DNA from: Microbacterium kyungheense
GTDB taxonomy: Bacteria; Actinomycetota; Actinomycetes; Actinomycetales; Microbacteriaceae
Direction: 5' to 3'
NCBI RefSeq assembly: GCF_006783905.1
Contig: NZ_VFPE01000005.1
Location: forward strand, 1-64,000
Length of the DNA: 64,000 nucleotides
Positions within the stretch are counted from its first letter, which is position 1. Every line of letters begins with the position of its first letter. A program made the position numbers and the translations under genes. Shown here piece by piece: positions 43,521 to 53,010 of this stretch. Below the pieces are notes generated by a model. The model was not told the DNA's origin. It worked only from the letters and a program-made list of their open reading frames with translations, and ran no database searches.

Positions 43521-44569
43521 TCAGTCCGCGAGCACCACGATCTTGCCGGTGACATGGCCGTCCGCTACCTCGGCCAGCGCGCCGCCCGCTCCCGAGAACG
43601 GGAACGTGCGCTGGATGGCCGGACGCAGCCGCTCCGTCGCCGCGAGCGCCACGAGGCCGGCGAGCACGTCGGCCTTCGGCGTGGCGGCGAGCGGCACCAG
43701 CGGGCGCCTCGAGCCGATCGACAGCAGGACGGCGCGCAGCAGGCGCCCGATCGGCCCGAGCACGCGACCGCCCTCGCCCGACACCAGGACGACCCGGCCG
43801 CCGTCGCGCACGAGGCCTCGCAGCACGCACAGGGGTGACGTGCCCGCGATGTCGAGCACGGCGTCGAACCCGCCGGCGCCGAGCTCGCCGGAGCCGGGCG
43901 GCACCGTGCGGTAGTCGAAGACCTTCGTGGCGCCGAGCCCCTCGACGCGGGCGCGGTTGCGCTCGCCGCACAGCGCCCACACCTCGGCGCCGCGCAGCAC
44001 GGCGAGCTGGACCGCGAAGGTGCCGACGCCGCCTGACGCGCCGATCACGAGCACGCGCGGGCGGATCCGCCCGCGGGACCCCCGCCCACGGCACCCCCGC
44101 CGGCCGCGACCCCGATCCCGGCCTTGTCGAGCGCCTGCCAGGCCGTCCCGCCGGCGACGGGCAGGGCCGCCGCGAGGACCGGGTCGAGCTCGGCGGGACG
44201 CGGCACAAGGCGCTCCGCCAGCGCGAGCGCGTACCGCGCCAGCCCGCCGCCCGGCAGCGCCCCCACGACCTCGTCGCCCACCGCCACCCCGGTCACGCCT
44301 TCCCCGACGGCGACCACGGTGGCGGCGGCATCCATCCCCCGCACCGGCTGCCGAGGGCGTCGGAGGCCGAAGGCGAGGCGCACGAGCTGCGGTTCGCCGC
44401 GCATGACGCGGATGTCGCCGTTGTTGAGGCCGGTGGCGCGCAGCCGCACCAGCACCTGGCCGCGGGCCGGCGCCGGCACCGCGGCATCCTCGAGGACGAG
44501 CGCGTCGGCTTCGCCGTAGCGGTGCTGGCGCCACGCCGGCATGGTCTGCGTGGACGTCTGGACGGGCAT
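43521..44569 (-). pseudogene. Zinc-independent MDR alcohol dehydrogenase/quinone reductase with a frameshift
   Basis: The N-terminal half (from ATG 44569, AGGAGAG upstream: GroES-like domain, RATGLNNGDIRVMRGEP, GDEVVG, ALPVAGGTAWQALDKAG) runs into a stop at 44045. The C-terminal half continues in the -1 frame from about 44070 with the NAD(P)-binding RVLVIGASGGVGTFAVQL and ends at 43521 with GHVTGKIVVL. Together they would make a normal ~345-residue enzyme. The break lies in a stretch with two GGGGG runs next to a 20-bp perfect palindrome (44056-44075), consistent with one lost G, either a real mutation or a sequencing error. The substrate is unknown. Confidence 0.82.
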
Positions 44570-44570
44570 G

Positions 44571-44804
44571 TCACTCTCCTGGTTGGTCGTCAAGGCCCGG
44601 GTAGTCGAAGAGGTCGTCGAGCCCGACGCCGAACGCGCGGGCGAGCTGGAAGGCGAGTTCGAGGCTGGGCGAGTAGCGCCCCTGCTCGATCGCGATGAGG
44701 GTCTGCCGCGTCACGCCCACGGTGCGGGCGAGATCGGCCTGGGTCATGCCGGCAGCTTCGCGCGTCGCGCGGATCGAGTTGGTGACCTTGGTGGGCTTGA
44801 CCAT
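44571..44804 (-). CDS. Small XRE/Cro-type regulator
   Basis: 77 residues, almost only a helix-turn-helix: [24 protein letters not shown] (split at about 17-40), then [23 protein letters not shown]. Its start overlaps the stop of the membrane-protein gene by one base (TGATG), so they form one transcript. Two near-identical 18-bp sites flank the promoter of this pair, fitting autoregulation. Confidence 0.9.
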   Translation of the reverse strand: MVKPTKVTNSIRATREAAGMTQADLARTVGVTRQTLIAIEQGRYSPSLELAFQLARAFGVGLDDLFDYPGLDDQPGE

Positions 44805-45238
44805 CAGGCGAGCCCACGGCGATAGGCGATGACGCTCGCGACACCGCCGACGATCGACGAGAGCGCGAAGCCGAAGAACATCGTGTTGGCGATCCAGAAC
44901 CAGTCGGCCTCGAACGCGCACAGCACGATCACGCCGAGTCCCGCGATGACGAGGAACGCCTGCCCGACCCGCGTCGACATGTGGGCGATGTCGCGGTCGC
45001 GCTGGTCGCTCTTGCCGACGCCGTCGGGGTCGCTCGCCCCGGCGACGATCCCCCACAGGATGCTGACCAGGATGGTGACCACGATGCCGCCGCCGATGAT
45101 CCACAGCATGATCGGCACCCAGTCGACCTCCGCGAGCGGTCCACCAGCCGCCTGCTGCAGCACGACCACGACGTACACCGTGATCGCGATGATGCTGACG
45201 ACGAGACCAGCCCAGGCGTTGCGCTCCTCGTAGACCAT
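44804..45238 (-). CDS. Small membrane protein paired with the XRE regulator
   Basis: 144 residues, four predicted membrane helices ([72 protein letters not shown]) with a short charged loop between helices 2 and 3. Membrane protein plus small XRE gene is a common bacterial pair of unknown function. The start follows GGGGAGGTGGGGTC. Confidence 0.85.
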   Translation of the reverse strand: MVYEERNAWAGLVVSIIAITVYVVVVLQQAAGGPLAEVDWVPIMLWIIGGGIVVTILVSILWGIVAGASDPDGVGKSDQRDRDIAHMSTRVGQAFLVIAGLGVIVLCAFEADWFWIANTMFFGFALSSIVGGVASVIAYRRGLA

Positions 45239-45253
45239 GACCCCACCTCCCCG

Positions 45254-45318
45254 TGTAAAGAATCTTTGACAGCTGCACGTTACGCCGACGCTCAGCCGGA
45301 TGTCAAGGATTCTTTACA
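45254..45318 (-). promoter_or_regulatory. Promoter of the membrane protein/XRE pair flanked by two operators
   Basis: TGTAAAGAATCTTTGACA (45254-45271) and TGTCAAGGATTCTTTACA (45301-45318) are reverse complements with one mismatch. On the minus strand TTGACA (45306-45301), 18 bp and TAACGT (about 45282-45277) form a promoter whose -35 lies inside the upstream site; the downstream site falls in the 5' leader. Confidence 0.75.
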
Positions 45319-45373
45319 TTGCCGTGGATGCCGCGCCTCGGCCACAATGGTCCACGAGGGGCCGACAGGCTCT

Positions 45374-45385
45374 TACAACGTTGTA
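45374..45385. promoter_or_regulatory. Operator of the third LacI regulator
   Basis: TACAACGTTGTA, a perfect 12-bp palindrome with the central CG typical of LacI operators, 56 bp before ATG 45442. A promoter-like TTGCCG / CACAAT (45319-45324, 45343-45348) lies upstream. Variants of the site flank the arabinan operon promoter at 54499 and 54577. Confidence 0.75.
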
Positions 45386-45441
45386 GGCTCGGAGCACGTC
45401 GATCGGGGAGCCGACGGCATCCGGGCGATCGGGGGTGGGCC

Positions 45442-46458
45442 ATGGCGGCGACGCTGCATGATGTCGCGCGCCTGGCGGGCGTCTCGATCAAGACGGTCTC
45501 GAACGTCATCAACGACTACCCGCACATCCGCCCCACCACGAAGGAGCGGGTCGAGGCCGCGATCGCCGAGCTCGGCTACACGCCCAATCTCACGGCCCGC
45601 AGCCTGCGGTCCGGTCGCACCGGCTCCATCGCCCTGGCCGTCCCCGACCTCGCGCTCGCCTACTTCGCCGAGCTGGCGGCATCCGTCATCGCCGCAGCCG
45701 AGGCCTCGGGCCTCGTCGTCACGATCGAGCAGACCGGCAGCGGCGGACGCCAGCGCGAGCTCGACCTGCTCACCAGCCCCCGCCGCAAGATGAGCGACGG
45801 CCTCATCTTCAGCCCCCTCGAGATGAGCCAGGACGACGTCGCGCATCTGAACGTCGACTACCCGCTCGTGCTCCTGGGCGAGCGCATCTTCGAGGGGCCC
45901 ACGGATCACCTCACGATGCGCAACGTCGAAGCCGCGCGCGCCGCGACCGAGTACCTCATCGACTCGGGGCGGAGCCGCATCGCGATCGTCGGCGCGCACG
46001 AGGGCGAGCTGATCGGCTCGGCCGCGCTGCGTCTGCAGGGCTACCGCGAGGCGCTCGAGGCGCGCGGCATCCCGTTCGACGGACGCCTCATCGGCCCGTC
46101 GATCGAGTGGCACCGCGCGAACGGCGCCCGGTCGATGCGCGAGATCATCGAGCGCGGCGCGGAGTTCGATGCGGTGTTCGCACTGAACGACACCCTGGCC
46201 TTCGGCGCCATGCGCGCGCTGCAGGAGGCGGGGCTGCGCGTCCCCGACGACGTGGCCGTCATGGGCTTCGACGACATCGACGAGGCGCAGTACTCCATCC
46301 CGTCGCTCACGACCGTCGACCCCGGCCGCGCCTGGATCGCCCGCACCGCGGTCGCGACCGTCATCGAGCGCATCGAGGGCCTCGACGCTCCCCCGCGGCT
46401 GCTGCTGGCCGACTTCGACATCGTCCAGCGCGAGTCGGCCCCCGCCGTCGCCCGCTGA
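45442..46458 (+). CDS. LacI-family regulator of the arabinan operon
   Basis: 338 residues. Helix-turn-helix LHDVARLAGVSIKTVSNVIN (about 5-24), then the effector domain (VFALNDTLAFGAMRAL, AVMGFDDIDEAQYS, LTTVDPGRAWIARTAV). ATG 45442 is chosen because the conserved start of LacI proteins begins there. The palindrome TACAACGTTGTA upstream indicates autoregulation, and the same motif at the transporter promoter 9 kb away indicates control of the arabinan operon; the effector is probably arabinose or an arabino-oligosaccharide. Confidence 0.92.
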   Translation: MAATLHDVARLAGVSIKTVSNVINDYPHIRPTTKERVEAAIAELGYTPNLTARSLRSGRTGSIALAVPDLALAYFAELAASVIAAAEASGLVVTIEQTGSGGRQRELDLLTSPRRKMSDGLIFSPLEMSQDDVAHLNVDYPLVLLGERIFEGPTDHLTMRNVEAARAATEYLIDSGRSRIAIVGAHEGELIGSAALRLQGYREALEARGIPFDGRLIGPSIEWHRANGARSMREIIERGAEFDAVFALNDTLAFGAMRALQEAGLRVPDDVAVMGFDDIDEAQYSIPSLTTVDPGRAWIARTAVATVIERIEGLDAPPRLLLADFDIVQRESAPAVAR

Positions 46459-46482
46459 CCCTCCCACCTCCGGGTCTGCGAG

Positions 46483-46526
46483 GGATGCCGTCCCGGGCGT
46501 CCGCAGCGCCCGGGACGACGGCATCC
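46483..46526. terminator. Bidirectional terminator between LacI and the arabinan operon
   Basis: GGATGCCGTCCCGGGCG (46483-46499) pairs with CGCCCGGGACGACGGCATCC (46507-46526) with a 3-nt bulge. It serves the convergent LacI and GH43 lipoprotein genes. Confidence 0.75.
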
Positions 46527-46532
46527 ACACTC

Positions 46533-47534
46533 TCAGTCCGCGGCGGGCCACTCCACGTGCGGCCAGCCGTCGCGCCACTGCAGCGGCAGCAGACCCAGGC
46601 GGAACTGACCGTCGAGGTCGGCGTCGTACCAGTGGAAGGCCAGCAGACCGCCCGAGGCCGACTGCCCGCCGGGTCCGATGCGCGTGCCCGAGGTCTCGAG
46701 CACCGGCGTGCCCCCGTCTTCGAGCAGCGGCACGCCGTCGGCGTCGACGTACGGGCCGGTGACCGACGAAGACCGCCCGACGGCGATGCGGTACGTGCTG
46801 TCGACGCCCTTGCAGCAGAAGTCCTTCGACACGAACAGGTAGTAGTACCCGTCGTGGGGCACGATGTACGGCGCCTCGATCGCGTTGGGCGGTGACTGCC
46901 TGTCGGCCAGGCGCAGCGGCTCGTCATCCTCGGTGCCGGCCGCCCTCAGGCCGCTCGGCCATTCGAGCGGCACCATGCGGATGCCGCTCCAGAAGGAGCC
47001 GAGCGCCAGGTACGGCGCACCGGACGCGTCTTCGACGACGCCCGGGTCGATCGCGTTGAAGTCGGTGCCGGCGGACTCGATCACGACCCCCTGGTCGACC
47101 CACTCGTAGTCGGGGTCGCCGGGGTCGAGCGTGGTGTTGGTCGCGAGTGCGATGAGCGACGTGTTCTGACCGAACGTCGAGGCCGAGTAGTACAGGTACC
47201 AGGTGCCATCGTGCTCGTACAGCTCCGGAGCCCAGAGGTTGTCGACGCCGGGGACGGCGTCGGCGAGCCACCGCGGCTTCTCGTCCCACACCGTGCCGAC
47301 CTCTTCCCAGTCGGCGCCGTCGTCCGAGCGGCGGATGCGGATGTTGCCGTCGCCCACGCGCCCGTCCCCGGTCGAGTACACGAACGACGGCTCGCCGTCC
47401 TCGCCCGCCACGAACGCCGGGTCGTGCACGAACGTGTCTCCCGTCAGCTCGGGCGCGGGGGGCGCGACCGCGCAGCCCGTCAGCGCCGCGGCGACGGCGA
47501 GCAGGGATGCCGCCGCCGCGAGCCGTGACCTCAC
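46533..47534 (-). CDS. GH43 arabinanase-like lipoprotein
   Basis: 333 residues: lipoprotein signal peptide (LLAVAAALTGC, lipobox LTGC at about 17-20) followed by a five-bladed beta-propeller. GH43 residues visible: HDPAF (catalytic-base Asp), NLWAPELYEHDGTWYLYYSAS (with the acidic region), DFNAIDPGV (Asp) and NAIEAPYIV (acid Glu). Close to endo-1,5-alpha-L-arabinanases, so it would cut arabinan at the cell surface. The GTG start overlaps the arabinofuranosidase stop by 4 bp. Last gene of the operon. Confidence 0.9.
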   Translation of the reverse strand: MRSRLAAAASLLAVAAALTGCAVAPPAPELTGDTFVHDPAFVAGEDGEPSFVYSTGDGRVGDGNIRIRRSDDGADWEEVGTVWDEKPRWLADAVPGVDNLWAPELYEHDGTWYLYYSASTFGQNTSLIALATNTTLDPGDPDYEWVDQGVVIESAGTDFNAIDPGVVEDASGAPYLALGSFWSGIRMVPLEWPSGLRAAGTEDDEPLRLADRQSPPNAIEAPYIVPHDGYYYLFVSKDFCCKGVDSTYRIAVGRSSSVTGPYVDADGVPLLEDGGTPVLETSGTRIGPGGQSASGGLLAFHWYDADLDGQFRLGLLPLQWRDGWPHVEWPAAD

Positions 47535-49042
47535 GCGAGCGAGATCGCCGACCACGACACCGGGGGCAGCGTGACGGTGAGCATCCCGCCGTCGAGCACG
47601 GCGCCGTCGAGGGTCTTCAGACCCACGCGCTCCTGGTCTGCGAGCGTGTTCTTCGCGTACACGTCGTCGTCCCACATCGTGACGGCCTCGGCGACCGTGT
47701 CGACGCCGAGCTCCGACACGTCGACGGTGACCGTGATCGGGTCGGTCAGGCTGCGGTTCACGAGGAACACCGCCGCGGCGCCGTCGTCGACCGTCACCAC
47801 CGAGTCGACGAGCGGAGCGTCGCCGTACACGGCCGTCGCGTAGGTGCCGGCGTCGATGCGGGGCTTCAGCACCTCGCCGCGCGCGAGGCGCGAGGTCACC
47901 GAGAACGGAAAGAACGTGGTCTGGCGCCACGCGGCGCCGCCCGGCTCCGTCATGATCGGCGCGATGACGTTCACCAGCTGCGCGAGCGAGGCCGAGGCCA
48001 CGCGGTCGTGGTTGCGCAGCAGCGTGATCATGAGGTTGCCCAGCACGACGGCATCCGCCACCGAATAGACGTCCTCCAGCTGACGCGGGGCGTACCGCCA
48101 CTCGTCGTTGACCTCGTCGGACTCGCGGTGCTCGTCGAGGTACCAGATGTTCCACTCGTCGAACGAGAGCTTGATCTTCTTCTTCGACTTGAGCTTGTTG
48201 CCCACGTGGTCGGCGGTCGAGACGACCGTCTCGATGAAGTACTGCATGTCGATCGACGACGCGAGGTACGAGCCGAGGTCGCCCCCGCGCTCCTGGTAGT
48301 ACGCATGGCATGAGATGAAGTCGACGTGGTCGTACGCGTGCTCGAGCACGGTGCGCTCCCAGTCGCCGAAGGTCGGCATCGACGAGCCCGACGAGCCGCA
48401 CACGACGAGCTCGAGCGAGCGGTCGGCGGCCTTCATCGCCTGCGCGGTGCGGGCGGCGAGCTTGCCGTAGTCCTCCGCGGTCATGTAGCCCGTCTGCCAC
48501 GGGCCGTCCATCTCGTTGCCCAGGCACCACATCCTGATGTCGTGCGGCTCGGGGCTGCCGTTGGCGATGCGCTGGTCGCTGAGCGCGGTGCCCGACGGGT
48601 GGTTGCAGTACTCCAGCAGATCGAGCGCGGCCTCGATCCCGCGGGTGCCGAGGTTGACGGCCATCATGAGCTCCGACCCGGTGAGCTTCAGCCACCGCGA
48701 GAACTCGTCGACGCCGACCTGGTTGGTCTCCAGCGAGTGCCACGCGAGGTCGCGGCGCACGGGACGCTGGTCGCGCGGGCCGACCGAGTCCTCCCACCGG
48801 AAGCCCGACACGAAGTTGCCGCCGGGATAGCGGATGGTGGTCGAGCCGAGCTCGCGCACCAGGTCCACGACGTCGAGGCGGAAGCCGTCCTCGTTCGCGG
48901 TGGGGTGCCCGGGCTCGTAGATGCCGTCGTAGACGCAGCGGCCGAGGTGCTCGACGAACGAGCCGAAGATGCGGCGGTCGATCGGGGCGACGACCGCCTC
49001 GCGGTCGACCGAGATGCGGGCGGTGGCGGGTGACGTGGTCAC
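47531..49042 (-). CDS. abfA: Alpha-L-arabinofuranosidase, GH51
   Basis: 503 residues, cytoplasmic. TIM barrel with the acid/base Glu in MWCLGNEMDGPWQTGY (near 176) and nucleophile Glu in KLSFDEWNIWYLDE (near 296), and RYPGGNFVSGFRWED near the N-terminus; C-terminal beta-sandwich. It removes alpha-L-arabinofuranose from imported arabino-oligosaccharides. GTG 49042 with GGAGGAG upstream. Confidence 0.95.
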   Translation of the reverse strand: MTTSPATARISVDREAVVAPIDRRIFGSFVEHLGRCVYDGIYEPGHPTANEDGFRLDVVDLVRELGSTTIRYPGGNFVSGFRWEDSVGPRDQRPVRRDLAWHSLETNQVGVDEFSRWLKLTGSELMMAVNLGTRGIEAALDLLEYCNHPSGTALSDQRIANGSPEPHDIRMWCLGNEMDGPWQTGYMTAEDYGKLAARTAQAMKAADRSLELVVCGSSGSSMPTFGDWERTVLEHAYDHVDFISCHAYYQERGGDLGSYLASSIDMQYFIETVVSTADHVGNKLKSKKKIKLSFDEWNIWYLDEHRESDEVNDEWRYAPRQLEDVYSVADAVVLGNLMITLLRNHDRVASASLAQLVNVIAPIMTEPGGAAWRQTTFFPFSVTSRLARGEVLKPRIDAGTYATAVYGDAPLVDSVVTVDDGAAAVFLVNRSLTDPITVTVDVSELGVDTVAEAVTMWDDDVYAKNTLADQERVGLKTLDGAVLDGGMLTVTLPPVSWSAISLA

Positions 49043-49120
49043 GTTTCTCCTCCAGGGACGGGCCGGCTGCAGGCAGCACGGCAGGACGGTGCGGGGCGAT
49101 CCCGCGAGTTCGGGGTGGTC

Positions 49121-49816
49121 TCAGTGGGTGGATGCCGTCGGCGCGGGCATCGCGGCCGCCCGGCGATCCGCCGCGCGCGGGTGGTCGGGATCGAGCACGG
49201 CCAGGCGGTGGTCGACGAACCAGCCCGCGACGAACAGCACGACGGCGAATCCGACGAGCGGGATGAGCATGGGCAGCAGGCTCAGCGCGACGCCGATGAC
49301 GGCGAGCGTGGCCAGCAGCACGAGGCTCGTGACGGGCGAGGTGAACGGCAGCACGGCGGCGTACCGCAGCACGGCGCCCGGCGCCTCGTCGTAGCGCACC
49401 GCGACGGTCAGGGCGGCGACGAACGCGAGCAGCGCCGCGGCGCCCACGACCCAGGTGAAGACCGCGAGCGCGGCCGCGATCGGCCCGTCCAGGGCCGGCA
49501 GCACGGCGGTGTCGAGGACGAGCAGCACGGCGACGACGCCGAACGGCAGGGCGAGCAGGTTGGCGCGCCAGAACCGGGCGCGGTAGGTCCGCACGAACGT
49601 GCGCGCGAGGCCCTGCTCGGCACCGCCGCCGGGGGCGAACGCGCCGTCGCGCAGCAGCGTGAGGCATGCGGTGGCCGCGAGGGCGGCGGGCGCGAGTCCC
49701 AGCACGACGAGGCCGACGAGGGCACCCGCCACGAACAGCAGGTTCACGACGATCAGCGATGCCACGACGCGCAGCCACGACATCACGCGGCCGGCCCAGC
49801 CGTACTCCTCGATCAT
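49121..49816 (-). CDS. DUF624 (YesL-type) membrane protein
   Basis: 231 residues, about five membrane helices, with the typical N-terminal segment of DUF624/YesL proteins (WLRVVASLIVVNLLFVAGAL; TACLTLLRDGAF). Such proteins are encoded with polysaccharide-derived sugar transporters; their role is not established and may be in transporter assembly. ATG overlaps the stop of the GH43 gene (ATGA). Confidence 0.82.
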   Translation of the reverse strand: MIEEYGWAGRVMSWLRVVASLIVVNLLFVAGALVGLVVLGLAPAALAATACLTLLRDGAFAPGGGAEQGLARTFVRTYRARFWRANLLALPFGVVAVLLVLDTAVLPALDGPIAAALAVFTWVVGAAALLAFVAALTVAVRYDEAPGAVLRYAAVLPFTSPVTSLVLLATLAVIGVALSLLPMLIPLVGFAVVLFVAGWFVDHRLAVLDPDHPRAADRRAAAMPAPTASTH

Positions 49817-51102
49817 GCCGCCACCGCCTTCGAGCCGGTCCACACGACGCCCTCGGCGTCCAGGCCCGAGAAGGCCGGCACCGCGCGCTGCGCCACCGGA
49901 TCGAACGCGCCGAAGACGACGGCATCCAGGACGACATCGCCATCCGGCGTGCCGACGATGAGCGGCGTGGTGAGCGCCTGCCCGTCGGTGTGGGCGGCGG
50001 CGACGATCGGAAGCCGGACGGATTCCACCACCCCGCGCTCGGCGGGGTCGAAGCGTATGACGTGCCAGTCCCCCGACACCGGCTCGGACGCGTCCAGCCG
50101 CTCGGCGTCGTAACCGGCGAACGGGTGCGGCGAGACGAGGGGCCATCCCGACGCCGTGACGTGCACGCGGCGGATCTGCGCCTCGTGCCGTGCCGGATCG
50201 TCGGCGCGACGCACGTGGTGCACGACGAACAGCCGGCCCGCGTCGCGGAACACCGAGTTGTGACCGGGCGCGATCCACGCCGCGCCGCCCGCGAAGCGAT
50301 GACCGCCGAGGATCTTCGTGCCGACGGCATCCGGATCCTCATCCGTCACGTCGGTGAGCGCGCGCCCCTGCGCGTCGACGTAGGGACCGGTGACCTGGGC
50401 CGCCGCCGCGACGCGCACGCTGTAGGTGTCGAACAGCGAGTCGTACGACACGAACAGCACGAAGCGGTCCTCTTCGGGGCGGTACACGATGTACGCCCCC
50501 TCGACCGCGCCGTCGACGCTCGCCGGGCGGCGCGCGATGAGCGTGCCGACCTCGCCCGGCTTCTCGGCGAACCCGGTCCGCGCGTCCAGCGGGAGGATGT
50601 GGATGCCGCCGAAGAACGAGCCGTACGTGAGCCACGGCCGCCCCGCCCGGTCGAAGACCACGGCGGCGTCGATGGCGTTGTGCCCGTCGACGGCGTGCGT
50701 CGTGGTCACGACGGGTCCGGCATCCGTCCACGGCCCCGCCGGCGAGGCGGCCGTCGCGAGCCCGATCACCGACGTGCGCGAACCGAACGTCGAGGCCGAG
50801 TAGTACATGTGCCAGCGCGCCCCGCCGGACGTGGGCCAGCGCACCACCTCGGGCGCCCACAGCCCCCGGGCGCCGGTGAGCGCGGCGGCCGGCCCGGGCA
50901 CGCCGTCCAGAGCGGTGCCGACGAACGTCCACTCGACGAGGTCGGGCGAGGTGCGCACATGGACGCCGGCGGGGATCTCGTCGATGCCGACGGCGGCATC
51001 GGTCGAGAACATGTACCAGCTGCCGTCGTCGCCGCGGACGACGGTGGGGTCGTGCGCGTTCAGCGCTCCCCAGGTCGTGGGGTCGGTCGTCAGGCGCGTC
51101 AT
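49813..51102 (-). CDS. Cytoplasmic GH43 arabinosidase
   Basis: 429 residues without a signal peptide. N-terminal five-bladed propeller: AHDPTVVRGDDGSWYMFSTD (catalytic Asp), GLWAPEVVRW, HMYYSASTFGSRTS, GHNAIDAAVV and SVDGAVEGAYIVYRP with the acid Glu. A C-terminal beta domain of ~100 residues (GDWHVIRFDPAERG on) resembles the extra domain of GH43 arabinanases. It probably trims arabino-oligosaccharides inside the cell together with GH51. It starts 2 bp after the permease stop. Confidence 0.9.
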   Translation of the reverse strand: MTRLTTDPTTWGALNAHDPTVVRGDDGSWYMFSTDAAVGIDEIPAGVHVRTSPDLVEWTFVGTALDGVPGPAAALTGARGLWAPEVVRWPTSGGARWHMYYSASTFGSRTSVIGLATAASPAGPWTDAGPVVTTTHAVDGHNAIDAAVVFDRAGRPWLTYGSFFGGIHILPLDARTGFAEKPGEVGTLIARRPASVDGAVEGAYIVYRPEEDRFVLFVSYDSLFDTYSVRVAAAAQVTGPYVDAQGRALTDVTDEDPDAVGTKILGGHRFAGGAAWIAPGHNSVFRDAGRLFVVHHVRRADDPARHEAQIRRVHVTASGWPLVSPHPFAGYDAERLDASEPVSGDWHVIRFDPAERGVVESVRLPIVAAAHTDGQALTTPLIVGTPDGDVVLDAVVFGAFDPVAQRAVPAFSGLDAEGVVWTGSKAVAA

Positions 51103-51104
51103 GA

Positions 51105-52064
51105 TCAGCCCTTGGCTCCCGTGAGGGCGACCGACTCGATGATCTGGCGCTGGAAGATGACGAAGACTGCGAGCACGGGGATCAGCGCGATGAACGACGC
51201 CGCCATGATCAGCGGATAGTCGGTCTGGCTGGCGTAGGTCGCGTTGAAGCTCGCGATGACGAGCTGCAGCGTCTGCTTCTCGGGCGAGTTCAGGTAGATG
51301 ATCGGCGCGAGGTAGTCGTTCCACACCGCCATGAACCACAGGATGAACTGCGCCGCGATCGCGGGGCGGATCGCAGGGAAGATGAGCGTGAAGAAGATGC
51401 GGAGGTAGCCGGCGCCGTCGATCTTGGCCGCCTCGATGATCGAGTCCGGCACCGAGTCGAGGTACTGGCGAATGAAGAAGATCATCACGATGTTGCCGAA
51501 GACGCCGGGGAGGATCAGCGGCCAGAGGGTGTCGACCATGCCGAGGTCGGCGAACAGCTTGAACTGCGGGATCATGATCGTCGGGAACGGGATCATGATG
51601 GCCGCCAGCAGCACGAGGAACAGCACGTTCTTGCCCGGCAGCCGCAGCTTCGCGAACGCGAAGGCGGCGAGCATCGAGGTCACCGTCCCGATGATCGTGA
51701 CGGTGGCCGACACGATGATCGAGTTCACGATGCCCGACAGCAGCGGGCCCGCCGACCAGACCCGCACGTAGTTCTCCCACATGACAGGGTCGGGGATCCA
51801 CTGCGGCGGGAGGGCGAAGACGGCCTCGCGGGTCTTGAGCGACGTCGAGAAGGTCCACAGCAGCGGCGCGATCATCACGATGCCGCCGATGGACAGCACG
51901 GCGGTGAGGACGATGTTGACGACGCCGTAGGCGCCGAACCAGCGACGGCGTCCGGCCGAATTGCCGGTGGGGCGGCCGATGCGCCGCTTCGGCAGCTTGC
52001 GCGCGGGGGCGCCGTCGAGGTCGGAGTTCAGGGCTGCAACGGCCCCGGGAGTGGTGAGCGTCAT
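51105..52064 (-). CDS. Sugar ABC transporter permease, MalG type (arabinan operon)
   Basis: 319 residues, a ~45-residue charged cytoplasmic N-terminus then six predicted membrane helices. The EAA loop DSIIEAAKIDGAGYLRIFFT lies near 210-230. It pairs with the next gene product; ATP is probably supplied by a shared ATPase encoded elsewhere. Confidence 0.92.
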   Translation of the reverse strand: MTLTTPGAVAALNSDLDGAPARKLPKRRIGRPTGNSAGRRRWFGAYGVVNIVLTAVLSIGGIVMIAPLLWTFSTSLKTREAVFALPPQWIPDPVMWENYVRVWSAGPLLSGIVNSIIVSATVTIIGTVTSMLAAFAFAKLRLPGKNVLFLVLLAAIMIPFPTIMIPQFKLFADLGMVDTLWPLILPGVFGNIVMIFFIRQYLDSVPDSIIEAAKIDGAGYLRIFFTLIFPAIRPAIAAQFILWFMAVWNDYLAPIIYLNSPEKQTLQLVIASFNATYASQTDYPLIMAASFIALIPVLAVFVIFQRQIIESVALTGAKG

Positions 52065-52073
52065 GATGGTGCC

Positions 52074-52979
52074 TCAGTCGATCGAGAACTGGAAGCGGCG
52101 GTTGAGCCGGAACTGGATCGCGGTCACGACGAAGACGAGCAGTCCGAGGACCACCGACATCGCCGTCGCGTAGCCCATCTGGAGGTAGTTGAACGCCTTC
52201 TGCCAGATGTACCAGACGATCGAGGCCGAGCTGAACTCGGGACCGCCGGTCGGGGTCATGATGTTGATCTCGATGAAGATCTGGGCGCCGCCGATGATGC
52301 TCGTGACGACGAGGAAGAACGTCACCGGGTTGAGCATCGGCACGGTGATGTGACGGAACTGCTGGAACGCTCCGGCGCCGTCCAGTGCGGCGGCTTCATA
52401 GAGGTGGCGGGGCACCGACTGCAGCGCCGCGAGGTACAGCAGCATCGAGTAGCCGAGGCCCTTCCAGACCGCCATGATGATGATCGCGGGCTTGACCGTG
52501 TCGGGGTTCTGCAGCCAGTTGGGGCCGTCGATGCCGAACAGCGCGAGCACCTGGTTCACGAGGCCGAAGTCGCCGTTGTAGGCCCACTGCCACAGGATCG
52601 CGACCGCCGCGAGCGACGAGATCACCGGCACGTAGTAGACCGTGCGGAAGAACGTCGTGCCGCGCATCCTGCGGTTGAGGGCGAGCGCCAGCAGCAGCGA
52701 CAGGACCAGGCCGATCGGGATGCCGATCATGTAGAAGATCGTGTTGCCCATGGCCTGCCAGAAGTAGCGGTCGTTCGCCATCTCGACGAAGTTGGCGATG
52801 CCGTTGAACACCGGCTCGCTCAGGCCGTTCCACTTCGTGAACGACGCGTACACCGAGAACACCAGCGGGTACCCGGTGAACACCAGGAACCCGACGATGG
52901 GGATCGCGACCAGCGCGAGCGCGGCCCGGTGCTCGCGGCGGTGCAGCCGTGAGCGGCGGACGGGGGTCGTCGTCGACAT
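52074..52979 (-). CDS. Sugar ABC transporter permease, MalF type (arabinan operon)
   Basis: 301 residues, six predicted membrane helices, EAA loop RHLYEAAALDGAGAFQQFRH near 200-220. ATG 52979 is chosen, with GAGGTCCTCC upstream. It lies 100 bp after the binding protein gene, with a hairpin between. Confidence 0.92.
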   Translation of the reverse strand: MSTTTPVRRSRLHRREHRAALALVAIPIVGFLVFTGYPLVFSVYASFTKWNGLSEPVFNGIANFVEMANDRYFWQAMGNTIFYMIGIPIGLVLSLLLALALNRRMRGTTFFRTVYYVPVISSLAAVAILWQWAYNGDFGLVNQVLALFGIDGPNWLQNPDTVKPAIIIMAVWKGLGYSMLLYLAALQSVPRHLYEAAALDGAGAFQQFRHITVPMLNPVTFFLVVTSIIGGAQIFIEINIMTPTGGPEFSSASIVWYIWQKAFNYLQMGYATAMSVVLGLLVFVVTAIQFRLNRRFQFSID

Positions 52980-53010
52980 GGAGGACCTCGTTTCGAAGGA
53001 GTCAGGAGGG

